DNA from: Anaerolineales bacterium | GTDB lineage: Bacteria; Chloroflexota; Anaerolineae; Anaerolineales; UBA11579 | Direction: 5' to 3' | DNA: 64,000 bases | Assembly: GCA_019637805.1 (NCBI GenBank) | Contig: JAHBVB010000001.1 | Coordinates: 881,875 to 945,874 of the forward strand | Part shown: in pieces, positions 51,810 to 60,244 of the stretch | How positions within the stretch are numbered: the first letter of the stretch is position 1 | Layout: each line of letters opens with the position of its first letter | The notes under the pieces: model-generated | The model's input: only the letters and a program-made list of their open reading frames with translations | What the model was told of the DNA's origin: nothing | Databases searched by the model: none | Position numbers and translations under genes: made by a program

Positions 51810-52060
51810 TGGGGCGCACGACGCAGACCGTGACCGACTTCATCCGCCAGATGGAGAGCCAGCTGGGGCCGGTGGGCAAGGCGCTCACGCCAGAGGAGCG
51901 CATGATCCTGCGGCGGCTGTTCAGCGGCGCCCGGCGGCACATTGCAGCGATCACGATGAGCGGGCACCTGCTGCCCTTCGAGATGGTGCTGCTGGCGATG
52001 CAGCTGGAGCAGCAAAAACAGCTGGACGAGCTGCGGGCGCAACTGGAGGGCGGAGAGTGA
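51809..52060 (+). CDS. small helical protein before DNA polymerase
   Basis: This is an 83-residue helical protein whose ATG overlaps the upstream stop by one base and whose stop overlaps the polymerase GTG by 4 bases. Its C-terminal PFEMVLLAMQLEQQKQLDEL matches the minus-strand protein at 50995-51246. It could be a polymerase accessory or a dimerising regulator; no family recognised. Confidence 0.6.
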   Translation: MGRTTQTVTDFIRQMESQLGPVGKALTPEERMILRRLFSGARRHIAAITMSGHLLPFEMVLLAMQLEQQKQLDELRAQLEGGE

Positions 52061-54327
52061 GCACAGAGATCGGCTGGCTGTTGGACCTGTATGCCGACGA
52101 GCGCCGGCGCGGCCTGGTGCTGTGGCTGGCCTGCAAAGACGGCCGGCGGCTGCAGCTGCAGCAGGCATTCCCGATCACGTTCTATGCCACGGGCGACTTC
52201 GCCGTGCTGCGCCAGCTGTGGGATTACCTGCGCAAGCAGCCGGTGCACACGCTGCGCGAACGAACCAGCAGGCAAGACTCGACCGGGCAGGTTTTTGATG
52301 TGATGGCGATCACGGTGTTGAACCCAGCCCTGCAGCCGCGGCTGTTCCGGGAGGTGGAGGAGCGCTTTCCGCAGCTGACCTATTTCGACTGCGATCTGAG
52401 CGTGTCGCTGCGCTATGCGGCCGCCTTCGATGTTTTCCCGATGAGCCTGTGCGAAGTGGATATCGAGGATGGCTGGGTAAAGGCAATACGGCCGCTGAAC
52501 AGCCGCTGGGAGGTCTTCCCGGAGGAGCCCAGCCTGCGGTTGCTGCGCATTTTCCCGGACACGGACCCGCTGCATGAGCGGCCGCGGGTGCTGCACCTGC
52601 AGAGCGAGCAGCGTCAGCACCAGATCCCGCTGAGCTCTGCGCGGCTGCTGATCAGTGGGATGAACAGCTTGTTGGCGTTGGAGGACCCTGACCTGATCCT
52701 GGCTGAGCGAGGCGACACCTGGTTGTTCCCCTTGCTGCGGCGGGCGGCCAAGAAGGCCGGCATGGAATTCAACCCCAATCGGGACAAGAGCCGGCCGCCC
52801 CGGGAGATCCGGGAGAACAGCTATTTCTCCTATGGGCGGGTGATCTACCGCGGGCAGCAGACCCACCTGTTCGGGCGCTGGCACATCGACGGGAAGAACG
52901 CCACGACCTACAGCCACTATGGGGTGCAGGGCGCCATCGAGCAGGCCCAGGTGAGTGCGATGCCGGTGCAGGAGATGGCACGCAAATCGCCCGGGTCCGG
53001 CATCACGGCGATGTTCACGCTGACCACGCTGCGGCGCGGCCACCTGGTGCCGTATGAGAAGCTGCGGGTGGAAAGCCCAAAGACGCTGCGGCAGCTGTAT
53101 GCGGCCGACAAGGGCGGGCTGATCTACCAACCTACACTGGGCCTGCATTGCCACGTGGTGCAGATCGATTACTCCTCGATGTATCCCTCGATCATGGCGC
53201 TGTGGAACGTCTCGCCCGAGACGGTGGGGGTGGCCAGCGAGGTGGTCAAGAAGGTGCCGGAGATCGACCTGGTGATCGACCAGACCCGGCGGGGCGTGGT
53301 GGCGGAGACGCTGGCGCCGTTGCTGGAGAAACGCCTGGCGATCAAAGCGATGCTGGCCGAGATGGCGAAGGACAGCCTGGAGTACCAGGCGCTGGAGGCA
53401 CGCAATACGGCGCTGAAGTGGTTGCTGGTGGTGTGCTTTGGCTACCAGGGCTATAAGAATTTCCGGGAAGGCAAGGTTGAGGCGCATGAGGCGATCACGG
53501 CGTTCAGCCGGGACGCCTTGCTGCGGACCATGCGCATTGTCGAAGAGCTGGGCTTTGAGGTGCTGCACATGTACGTGGACTCGCTGTGGATCAAGCGGGC
53601 CGATGAGCGGCCGATCAGCCAGGAGGAGGTGCGGCGCGTGCTGGACAAGGTGGAGAAGGATATCGGCCTGCCGATCTCGGTGGAGGCGCGCTACAAGTTC
53701 GTGGCGTTCCTGCCGGCACGCGGCAACGCAGAGGTGCCAGTGCCGAACCGCTACTTTGGCCAACTGGAGGATGGCAGCTGGAAGGTGCGCGGCACACCCA
53801 GCCGGCGGCACGATACACCGCGGCTGGTGAGCGAGCTGGAACAGGAATTGCTGGAGTGCCTGGGCGGGAGCGGCCACCCAGCCGGCCGGGTGCAGGATGT
53901 GGTGACCTTGCTGCGGCAGCGGGTGGATGAGATGCGCAGCGGCGGGGTGCCGCTGGAGAAGCTGGTGGCCAGTGTGAACATCAGCAAACCACCGGGGGAC
54001 TATCGGGTGCGGTCCAGCGCGGCGACGGCCGGGCTGCAGATGGAGGCGGCCGGTCGGCCGGTGCGGGCCGGCCAGCTGGTGCGCTTTGTGTATGTGCGCG
54101 GCGAGCCGCGGGTGCATGCCTGGGAAGGCGGGGGCGGCTTGCGCGGCAAGCAGATAGACACCAGCCGCTATGTGGACCTGATCTTGCGGATGGCGGTGAC
54201 CTTCCTGCAGCCGTTGGGGGTCAGCGAGACGATGCTGCGGGCGTGGGTGGTGGAGCGGGCCTGGTATGGACCGGGGCCGGAGGAGTTTGCGCTGGGCGAG
54301 CGGCTGGAGATGCCATCGCTGAGGTAA
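52057..54327 (+). CDS. family B DNA polymerase (proofreading motifs degenerate)
   Basis: This 756-residue enzyme would replicate phage DNA. Polymerase motif A is DYSSMYPS (Asp371). Motif B is around LKWLLVVCFGYQGYKN (Lys454) with the usual NSxYG changed to VCFGYQG. Motif C is MYVDSLW (Asp508), where the first Asp of the usual DTDS is replaced by Tyr506. Exo I survives as YFDCDLS (111-113), but Exo II and Exo III acidic residues are absent in the aligned segments. Start is GTG 52057 overlapping the previous stop. Catalysis by Asp371/Asp508 still looks possible. Confidence 0.85.
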   Translation: MSTEIGWLLDLYADERRRGLVLWLACKDGRRLQLQQAFPITFYATGDFAVLRQLWDYLRKQPVHTLRERTSRQDSTGQVFDVMAITVLNPALQPRLFREVEERFPQLTYFDCDLSVSLRYAAAFDVFPMSLCEVDIEDGWVKAIRPLNSRWEVFPEEPSLRLLRIFPDTDPLHERPRVLHLQSEQRQHQIPLSSARLLISGMNSLLALEDPDLILAERGDTWLFPLLRRAAKKAGMEFNPNRDKSRPPREIRENSYFSYGRVIYRGQQTHLFGRWHIDGKNATTYSHYGVQGAIEQAQVSAMPVQEMARKSPGSGITAMFTLTTLRRGHLVPYEKLRVESPKTLRQLYAADKGGLIYQPTLGLHCHVVQIDYSSMYPSIMALWNVSPETVGVASEVVKKVPEIDLVIDQTRRGVVAETLAPLLEKRLAIKAMLAEMAKDSLEYQALEARNTALKWLLVVCFGYQGYKNFREGKVEAHEAITAFSRDALLRTMRIVEELGFEVLHMYVDSLWIKRADERPISQEEVRRVLDKVEKDIGLPISVEARYKFVAFLPARGNAEVPVPNRYFGQLEDGSWKVRGTPSRRHDTPRLVSELEQELLECLGGSGHPAGRVQDVVTLLRQRVDEMRSGGVPLEKLVASVNISKPPGDYRVRSSAATAGLQMEAAGRPVRAGQLVRFVYVRGEPRVHAWEGGGGLRGKQIDTSRYVDLILRMAVTFLQPLGVSETMLRAWVVERAWYGPGPEEFALGERLEMPSLR

Positions 54328-54665
54328 AAAAGACTCAGAAGAAAAAAAATAAAAATTGTTTATTACTTGAGTTTGTTCTAAGGTTTTTGTTTAAGTTAGA
54401 TTTGAATTCCGTAAGGCAAACAAGTTTTTAAGGTCGTCGTGTGAAAAGCTACAGTATTATGTGTCAGGAGCAAGAATTTGTTCCCTGATGAAAGCAAACC
54501 GCCACGAGCTAGCACTCGCGGCGGTTGCGGGAAACGGTGCATTTTCTGCACGGTGTACGACAATAATAAGGCTGTGTGCTTAGGATTGTCAAGTTTTTCA
54601 ATAGGATACACCATTCCCGCCGCTTTCTGATGTTTCTTCTTGAGACAACAGAAAGGAGGGCAATC
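54328..54665 (+). other. AT-rich gap with several hairpins
   Basis: The first about 140 bases are strongly AT-rich, unlike the rest of the phage. Then come hairpins: CAGGAGCAA...TTGTTCCCTG (about 54462-54486), AACCGCC...GGCGGTT (about 54498-54527) and GTGCA/TGCAC (about 54536-54550). No convincing gene is seen on either strand. It may hold a promoter, an unwinding element or a structured RNA. Confidence 0.45.
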
Positions 54666-54749
54666 ATGGGTTTGGAACCCTTTGCCGTAGCGGTTCTTGC
54701 CGGACTATTCGTTTTGCTGGTAGAACGAGTATTGATGGCTAAACCCTAG
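54666..54749 (+). CDS. 27-residue hydrophobic peptide (holin-like or type I toxin-like)
   Basis: ATG 54666 has AAAGGAGGG 7 bases upstream, the strongest ribosome-binding site of the phage region. The 27-residue product is one transmembrane helix (AVAVLAGLFVLLVERVLM) with a short basic end, and an intrinsic terminator follows at once. This is the layout of small phage membrane peptides and of type I toxins. No antisense RNA promoter is clear. Function is inference. Confidence 0.6.
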   Translation: MGLEPFAVAVLAGLFVLLVERVLMAKP

Positions 54750-54785
54750 AAAAAAAGGCCGCCGGAGCCCTCCGGCGGCCTTTTT
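54750..54785. terminator. intrinsic terminator
   Basis: AAAAAAAGGCCGCCGGA and TCCGGCGGCCTTTTT form a 10-bp GC stem around GCCC with A- and T-runs, right after the 27-residue gene. Confidence 0.92.
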
Positions 54786-54787
54786 GA

Positions 54788-54815
54788 TTGACATTGCATT
54801 TGTTAGCGTGATAAG
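54788..54815 (+). promoter_or_regulatory. promoter before leader RNA copy 1 (terminase unit)
   Basis: A perfect TTGACA (54788-54793) is followed 16 bases later by GATAAG (54810-54815). The start near 54822 is about 10 bases before the conserved RNA element. Confidence 0.65.
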
Positions 54816-54830
54816 CTGACGGCTGACAAG

Positions 54831-54929
54831 AGAGCTACTTCCCGGTAATCCATGGGAAGTCCGGCGGAAGATGAGCGCCCGCCACTAGATTCCAAAAAAC
54901 GGAGTCTGGTGGCGGGCGTTTTTTTTGTT
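54831..54929 (+). ncRNA. repeated phage leader RNA with attenuator, copy 1
   Basis: This 99-base element recurs at 60245-60343 with two differences. It contains a hairpin ACTTCCC/GGGAAGT with a 10-base loop, a spacer GGCGGAAGATGAGCG, and a terminator whose 18-bp stem (two to three G-U pairs, loop AAAAAAC) is followed by eight T. GGCGG in the spacer can pair with CCGCC of the terminator 5' arm, giving an alternative structure. It ends 13 bases before the terminase small-subunit start, so read-through decides expression of the packaging genes. Confidence 0.8.
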
Positions 54930-54942
54930 TGGGAGGCCCAGG

Positions 54943-55656
54943 GTGCCGATCGAGAACAAGGACATGACCTACACCCAGCTGGGGCTGGGGGCGGAGTTTG
55001 ATGCGCTGGAGGACGACGGGGCACCCAGCGCACAGGACGCGGCGGATATCAGCGCGGCAGCTCGAGAGGCCCTGATGTTGTTGGTGCGGGGCGATAGGCG
55101 AGCCTGGGCCGCAAAGGACGGCGCGTCGCTGCCGCATGAGCTGCCAAAGTGGCTGGACAGTTTTGTGTGGCTGCTGGGCCGCGGCTGGCCGTGGCGGCAG
55201 GCGACTTTTATCGCCTGGCTGGCCAGCCCGCGCAAAAACCGCTGGCCACCGACGCAGGAAGAGCTGGCCACGCAGGTGCTGGGGCTGAGCAGCGACCGGA
55301 GGCTGAGCGTGTGGCGACAGAAGAACCCCATGATCGAGACGACGGTGGGGATGCTGCAATCGGCCGAGCTGTACCATGCGCGGGCAGATGTGTTGGCGGC
55401 ACTTAAAGAAGTGGCGGCTGAGGCAGATTACAAGGCGCACCCGGACCGCAAGATGTTCCTGGAAATGACGGGGGACTATGTGCCGATCAGCCAGCTGAAG
55501 GCGATGCTGCTGAAGGGTGATTTCAAAACCAAGCGTGGGGTTGAGGACCTGAGCGATGAGGAACTGATCCAGCTGAGCCAGGGCGACTGGGGCGTGCTGG
55601 CCAAAGAAGGGGAGCCGAACGGCAGTGATGCTGAGCCAACCAAACACGCTGGTTAG
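54943..55656 (+). CDS. terminase small subunit candidate
   Basis: This is a 237-residue protein with a helix-turn-helix of the phage terminase small-subunit type (WPPTQEELATQVLGLSSDRR ... VWRQKNPMIETTV, about 95-130) and a helical multimerisation region (LAALKEVAAEADY). It would recognise phage DNA and recruit the large terminase. GTG 54943 is chosen because GGGAGG lies 6 bases upstream; ATG 54964 is the alternative. It directly follows the attenuator RNA and overlaps the large terminase by 29 bases. Confidence 0.7.
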   Translation: MPIENKDMTYTQLGLGAEFDALEDDGAPSAQDAADISAAAREALMLLVRGDRRAWAAKDGASLPHELPKWLDSFVWLLGRGWPWRQATFIAWLASPRKNRWPPTQEELATQVLGLSSDRRLSVWRQKNPMIETTVGMLQSAELYHARADVLAALKEVAAEADYKAHPDRKMFLEMTGDYVPISQLKAMLLKGDFKTKRGVEDLSDEELIQLSQGDWGVLAKEGEPNGSDAEPTKHAG

Positions 55657-57175
55657 CCCGACGGACGCCAAGCGCGAGCTGGCGCGGCGCGAGCTGGGCC
55701 GGCGGCGGCTGACCGCGGCCACAGAGTACCTGCTGCCCTGGTACGAGACGCAGCGATTCCACCGGCTGATCGACCATGCCCTGGAGGACGCCGAGCGCTA
55801 TGTGCGCACGCGCGGCCGGGAGGGCTACGGGCGGCACATCGTCCTGACCCCACCGCGCTACGGCAAGAGCGAAAAGGTGTCCAAGGTGTTCCCGGCCTGG
55901 TTCCTGGGGAAGAACCCGGACATGCGGGTGATCCTGGCGTCTTACGGCGCCGACCTGGCGCACGGCAATTCGCGGGCGGTGCGCGACATTATTCTCTCGG
56001 AGCAGTATGCCGGCATCTTTGGCCAAAAGGCGCTGGTGGATGAGCCGGTGGGGTTGGACCCGGACAGCCGGGCGGTGAGCGGCTGGGAGCTGGCGGTTCC
56101 GCACCGCGGCGGCCTGGCGGCGGCAGGCGTGGGCGGGCCGTTGACCGGCAAGGGCGCGCACCTGATGGTGATCGATGATCCGTATAAAGACCGCGAGCAG
56201 GCCGAGAGCGCGGCCTACCGGCAAAAGGTGATCGATTGGTGGAGCTCGGTGGCTTACCAGCGGCTGGAGGACTTTGCGGCGGTGGTGCTGGTGCAGACGC
56301 GCTGGCACCCAAACGACCTGGCCGGATACCTGATGAGAGAGATGCTGCACAACCCGGATGCGGACCAGTGGCGGGTGCTGAGCCTGCCGACGGTGGCCCC
56401 GGAGGAAAGCGAATACGCCAAGGATGAGAGCGAGCAGCGGTCGGCCCTGGCCCAAGGCATTTATTTGAACTTGAAAGACCCGTTAGACCGGCAGCCTGGC
56501 GAGGTGCTGTGGCCGGGCAAGTACGGACCAGAGCAGGTGCGCCAGATCCGGGCGAACACGGCGGCGCACGACTGGCTGGCGCTGCACATGCAAACACCGC
56601 GGCCGCGCACGGGCGGTTTTTTTGCGAAGGAATGGCAGATGGTAGACCGGGCGCCGGAGAACTTGCGCTGGTTCCGGGTGTGGGACCTGGCGACCAGCGA
56701 GAGCGCCAAGGCCGACTACACCTGCGGGGCGGCGATCGCGTTTGACCCGGATGGGGTGCTGTACATCCGCGACCTGCGGCGTTGGCGGGCGGCCTGGCCG
56801 GAGAGCCGGCGGCGGCTGGTGGAGATCTCCGGGGAGGTGCCGGCCGGCGAGATCTGGGGGCTGGAGAATGTGGCCTTCCAGCTGGCAGCGATCCAGGACT
56901 TGCGGGCGGAGCTGCAGAGCCGACCGATCTATGCGGTGAAACCTGAGGCGGGCAAGGAAGAGATGGCTTTGCCGCTGCAGACGCTGAACGACCTGGGGCG
57001 GGTCTGCCTGGTGCGCGGGCCGTGGAACCGGGACTTTGTGGAGGAGGCCAGCGTCTTCCCGCGGCCGGGTGAGAAGGACGACCAGATCGACACAATCACC
57101 AAGGGCATGCAGCTGGCCCGCGAGTACGAGAAGAAGCACGGGATCAGCGGCGCGAAGCTAGTGGGTTTCGCGTAA
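55628..57175 (+). CDS. phage terminase large subunit
   Basis: This is the 515-residue packaging motor. The ATPase half has Walker A TPPRYGKSEK (about 75-83) and Walker B LMVIDDPYKD (about 180). The RNase H-like nuclease half has RVWDLATSESAKADYT (about 360), GLENVAF and the late acidic motif KDDQIDTITKGM. ATG 55628 overlaps the small subunit gene; a GTG one codon earlier is possible. The portal gene follows after 13 bases. Confidence 0.93.
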   Translation: MLSQPNTLVSPTDAKRELARRELGRRRLTAATEYLLPWYETQRFHRLIDHALEDAERYVRTRGREGYGRHIVLTPPRYGKSEKVSKVFPAWFLGKNPDMRVILASYGADLAHGNSRAVRDIILSEQYAGIFGQKALVDEPVGLDPDSRAVSGWELAVPHRGGLAAAGVGGPLTGKGAHLMVIDDPYKDREQAESAAYRQKVIDWWSSVAYQRLEDFAAVVLVQTRWHPNDLAGYLMREMLHNPDADQWRVLSLPTVAPEESEYAKDESEQRSALAQGIYLNLKDPLDRQPGEVLWPGKYGPEQVRQIRANTAAHDWLALHMQTPRPRTGGFFAKEWQMVDRAPENLRWFRVWDLATSESAKADYTCGAAIAFDPDGVLYIRDLRRWRAAWPESRRRLVEISGEVPAGEIWGLENVAFQLAAIQDLRAELQSRPIYAVKPEAGKEEMALPLQTLNDLGRVCLVRGPWNRDFVEEASVFPRPGEKDDQIDTITKGMQLAREYEKKHGISGAKLVGFA

Positions 57176-57188
57176 ACGAGGAGCAGGC

Positions 57189-58694
57189 ATGGGCATATTT
57201 GACAAGTTAGGGCTGGGGCTGGGCAGCGTACTGGGCAATGTGGCGGGCGGGGCGGTGGGCGCCTACCGGCAGGCGGTGGGGGCACCGGCCAAAGCGACGG
57301 TGCCTGGGCCAGCGTTGGTGAGTGGAGACCGCGAGCGAGCGATGCCCAGCCTGGCGGTGGCCTACAACCAGCAGGACCTGTACCAAAGGCTGGCGTGGGT
57401 AAGCATGGCGATCTCGGCCGTGGCGCAGCAGGCGGCCGGCGGCTTGTTTAACGTGGTGCAGCTGGAGGGCGAGGAGGCGCGCGATATTCCTAACCATCCC
57501 TACGAGCTGCTGCACCGGCGGCCAAACCCGCTGTGGGCCGGTTTCGAGTTCTGGCGGGCGTTCTTTTCGTACCAACTGTTAACCGGCAACGCCTACGCCT
57601 GGCTAAACAAAGCGCATGCCACGGCGCCAATCCAGGAGATGTGGCTGGTGCCGAGCCACAAAATACAGCCGGTGCCGGACGGCAGGCAGGGGATCCGCGG
57701 CTACAAGTACGATCCGGGCGGCGGCGCCCCAGTCGTTTATCTGGATCCCTGGGAGGTGCTGCACACGCGCGAATTCCATTCGATGAATATGTACGTGGGG
57801 CTGTCGCGGATCTCGCAACTGGCGATCGTGGCGCAGGGCGACCTAGCGATGCAGAAGCACAACACGAGTTATTTTCACGACCAGGGCGGACGGGTGCCCG
57901 GGCTGCTGGCTTTCCCTGATCCGATCGGCGATGAGGAGTGGGCGGAGCTGAAGGCCCAGGTGAAGCAGGCGGACAAAGAGCAGCGGATGATGATGCTGCG
58001 TAATGTGGGGGTTGGCGGCGTGAACTGGGTGGCGACCTCGATGACGCGCAAGGACATGGAATTCCTGGCCGGTCGCGAGGCCAACCAGGAGGAGATCTTC
58101 AACTGGCTGGCGCCGGGGCTGAACAGCTGGCTGGCGGTGAACAGCACAGAGGCCAATTCAAAGAGCGGCCGGGACGCTTTTTACGAACTGAGCGTGTGGC
58201 CGCTGCACAAATTGTTGGGCGAGAAAGTCACCAGCCAGCTGCTGCCGAGCTACGGCAAGAACCTGCTGGGCAACTTTGAGGATGTGCGGCCGAGGGACAC
58301 CGAGCTGCGCCTGCGGGAGCAACTGGCCTACGAGCGCACACACACGGTGGACGAGGTGCGCAAGAAGTACTACAGCGAAGCTCCACTGCCCGGAGGACGG
58401 GGCGGGCAGCTGGCGCGGGATATGGGCGGTGACCTGGAACGGCTGGACACGAACACGGCTCTGCCGGCCGAAAAGGCAGTGCGCCGGCCGGGCGCTGAGA
58501 AGGAGCGAGAGCAGTTCCGCCGCTATGCCCAGAAGCGGTTGGAGGAAGGCAAACCGGAGAAGGTGGGCGAATTCCGGTTTGAGACCTTGGACGAGGCTGA
58601 GCAAACGGAGTTGAAGGCCGAGGTGCTGGGCGGAGACTGGGCGCTGAAACAGCGTTTGCAAGACCTGATCGATGAGGTGAGAGAAGATGCTTGA
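57189..58694 (+). CDS. HK97-family portal protein
   Basis: This 501-residue protein forms the dodecameric ring through which DNA enters the capsid. Typical portal segments are visible: YQRLAWVSMAISAVAQQAAG (about 60-80), LLHRRPNPLWAGFEFWRAFF, LLTGNAYAWLNK, PIQEMWLVPSHKIQPVPD and VLHTREFHSMNMYVGLSRIS. GAGGAG precedes the ATG. It overlaps the HicB-like gene by 8 bases. Confidence 0.92.
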   Translation: MGIFDKLGLGLGSVLGNVAGGAVGAYRQAVGAPAKATVPGPALVSGDRERAMPSLAVAYNQQDLYQRLAWVSMAISAVAQQAAGGLFNVVQLEGEEARDIPNHPYELLHRRPNPLWAGFEFWRAFFSYQLLTGNAYAWLNKAHATAPIQEMWLVPSHKIQPVPDGRQGIRGYKYDPGGGAPVVYLDPWEVLHTREFHSMNMYVGLSRISQLAIVAQGDLAMQKHNTSYFHDQGGRVPGLLAFPDPIGDEEWAELKAQVKQADKEQRMMMLRNVGVGGVNWVATSMTRKDMEFLAGREANQEEIFNWLAPGLNSWLAVNSTEANSKSGRDAFYELSVWPLHKLLGEKVTSQLLPSYGKNLLGNFEDVRPRDTELRLREQLAYERTHTVDEVRKKYYSEAPLPGGRGGQLARDMGGDLERLDTNTALPAEKAVRRPGAEKEREQFRRYAQKRLEEGKPEKVGEFRFETLDEAEQTELKAEVLGGDWALKQRLQDLIDEVREDA

Positions 58695-58890
58695 CCCCAA
58701 AGAGGTGACTGTTGAGATACGGCGAGACGGCAAGGGCTACCAGGCACACAGCCCGCAGGTGGGCGGCTGCAGAGGCTGGGGCATGACCCGGGTGGATGCG
58801 CTGCGCAACCTGGAGGACGCCCTAGCCGTCGAAGCGGCCACACGGCGGAATGGCCGCCGGCCACCCCCCGACGCGTTGTATGTTGGATAG
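58687..58890 (+). CDS. HicB-like fold small protein
   Basis: This is a 67-residue protein with the HicB/partial-RNase H-like antitoxin pattern (VEIRRDGKGYQAHSPQVGGC and DALRNLEDALAVEA). No HicA toxin is adjacent and no HTH tail is present, so it is probably a domain homologue recruited into the head operon. It overlaps both neighbours. Confidence 0.55.
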   Translation: MLDPKEVTVEIRRDGKGYQAHSPQVGGCRGWGMTRVDALRNLEDALAVEAATRRNGRRPPPDALYVG

Positions 58891-59704
58891 CTACCGGCAG
58901 ATCGACCAGGCCGCGGATGCGCTGGCGGCGCGGGGCGTGGAGTTGGACGCGGCCTACAAGCGGCGCGACCGGCGCGAGCCGGGCCGGGCGCAGAAGGAGC
59001 GGCTGGAGGACCGCCTGGCGAAGGCGGTGCGGCAGCTGTTCGCGGCGCAGCAAGCGGCGGTGCTGTATTTTGCTGAGGGTCTTCGACCCTCAGCAAAATC
59101 TGACCTGTGGCTGCAGCTGGGGGAGCTGGGCTTGAGCGATGAGGAGGCTGAGGCGGCGATCTTGCTGGTGCTGAGCGAGGCCGGCGCCCATGCGACGGAG
59201 CTGTTCGCCCAGCAGGCCTCGATCGGGCTGGACCTGGCGCTGTATCAAACCCTGGCCACGGGCCATGTGCGCAGCCAGTTCGGGGAGCTGATCACGAACA
59301 TCAACCAGGCGACGCTGCGAGCGGTGCAGGAGGCGGTGGCGCTGTATTTGGAGACGCCGGGCATGCGGCTGCGCGACCTGGTGGAGATGCTGCCGTTCGG
59401 CAAAGAGCGGGCGATCCTGGTGGCCCGCACGGAGATCACCCAGGCGTATGGGGAGATCAACCGGCTGGCCGGCGAGCAGCTGGCCAGAGATTTCCCGGAC
59501 GTGGAGGTGGTGGAGACCTGGTTTACCAACCGGGCGCCGAATGTGTGCCCGGTGTGCCAGGGCTTGGATGGGGTCTCGCGGCGGCCCGGCGAGCCATTCG
59601 TGCACCGGAGCAGCGGCCAAAAATACCACAGCCCGCGCGATACGCACCCGGGCTGCGGTTGCTGGACGCATGTGCGCACGGCGATCCTGGAGGAGGCGAG
59701 ATGA
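58880..59704 (+). CDS. Mu F-like minor head protein
   Basis: This is a 274-residue head morphogenesis protein. The C-terminal third has the Mu F-like pattern: ILVARTEITQAYGEINRLAG, CPVCQGLDG and a final HPGCGCW zinc-like motif. The N-terminal part is helical. Such proteins sit at the portal and help assembly or DNA ejection. ATG 58880 overlaps the HicB-like gene by 11 bases; the ribosome-binding site is weak. Confidence 0.82.
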   Translation: MLDSYRQIDQAADALAARGVELDAAYKRRDRREPGRAQKERLEDRLAKAVRQLFAAQQAAVLYFAEGLRPSAKSDLWLQLGELGLSDEEAEAAILLVLSEAGAHATELFAQQASIGLDLALYQTLATGHVRSQFGELITNINQATLRAVQEAVALYLETPGMRLRDLVEMLPFGKERAILVARTEITQAYGEINRLAGEQLARDFPDVEVVETWFTNRAPNVCPVCQGLDGVSRRPGEPFVHRSSGQKYHSPRDTHPGCGCWTHVRTAILEEAR

Positions 59705-60165
59705 CGGAGATCCACATCCGGATCGAAGGCGGCCCGGAGGTGCAGGCGATGTTGAGGGCCTTGCCGCCGCAATTGGAGCGCTCGGCCGAGGCAGCCGGCA
59801 AGGAATTTGCCGGCGTGGTGCTGGAGCAGGATGGTGTGCTGGCCTACCCACCGACCGGGCCGGGCAGCCAACCCCCGGCGCCCTATTACCAGCGCGGGGT
59901 GGGCATGCAATACAGCAACGGGTACAACGATCTGCGCTCGGAGCGTTACGGCGCCAGCTTCAGCGTGTCGGCGCGGGGCTACCGCACGGAGGTGGGCAAT
60001 GCGGCGAGCTACGCGGAGCACCTGGGCGGCGTGAAGCAGGCGCGGCATATGGCCGCGCTGGGCTGGAGGCGCTTGATCGATGCGGCGCGCAGCAAGCTGG
60101 GCGAGGGCCGGCGGATCTATGTGCGCTGGATCGAGCACGGGCTGCAGCGGCTGGGGTTGAAATAG
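59701..60165 (+). CDS. HK97 gp10-like head-tail connector protein
   Basis: This is a 154-residue protein with IHIRIEGGPEVQAMLRALPP at the N-terminus and an interior YPPTGPGSQPPAPYYQRG segment, resembling gp10/neck-type proteins. Position after the minor head protein fits a connector or tail-completion role. ATG 59701 overlaps the previous stop by 4 bases, with GGAGGAGG upstream. Moderate certainty. Confidence 0.6.
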   Translation: MTEIHIRIEGGPEVQAMLRALPPQLERSAEAAGKEFAGVVLEQDGVLAYPPTGPGSQPPAPYYQRGVGMQYSNGYNDLRSERYGASFSVSARGYRTEVGNAASYAEHLGGVKQARHMAALGWRRLIDAARSKLGEGRRIYVRWIEHGLQRLGLK

Positions 60166-60175
60166 AGCGCCGCGC

Positions 60176-60205
60176 TTGACAGGCGCCGAGGTTTTGCAGT
60201 AAGGT
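60176..60205 (+). promoter_or_regulatory. promoter before leader RNA copy 2 (capsid unit)
   Basis: A perfect TTGACA (60176-60181) is followed 18 bases later by TAAGGT (60200-60205). The -10 is weak. The start near 60212 lies before the second copy of the RNA element. Confidence 0.5.
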
Positions 60206-60244
60206 TGCGCATGTCGCCGGGCTGAGGCCTTGGCGGCGGACAAT

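Noticed and set aside
51568-54117. 849-codon open frame antisense to the DNA polymerase gene
   Set aside because: It mirrors the high-GC codon pattern of the polymerase, has His/Arg/Gln-rich shadow composition and no domain.
54462-54550. tRNA gene in the hairpin-rich gap
   Set aside because: No T-loop GTTCRA, no acceptor stem pairing and no plausible anticodon arm.
54396-54614. 72-codon minus-strand ORF in the AT-rich gap
   Set aside because: No ribosome-binding site, no recognisable feature, and it runs across several hairpins.
58687-58890. Toxin-antitoxin pair (HicAB)
   Set aside because: Only a HicB-like fold is present; no HicA-like toxin lies beside it.
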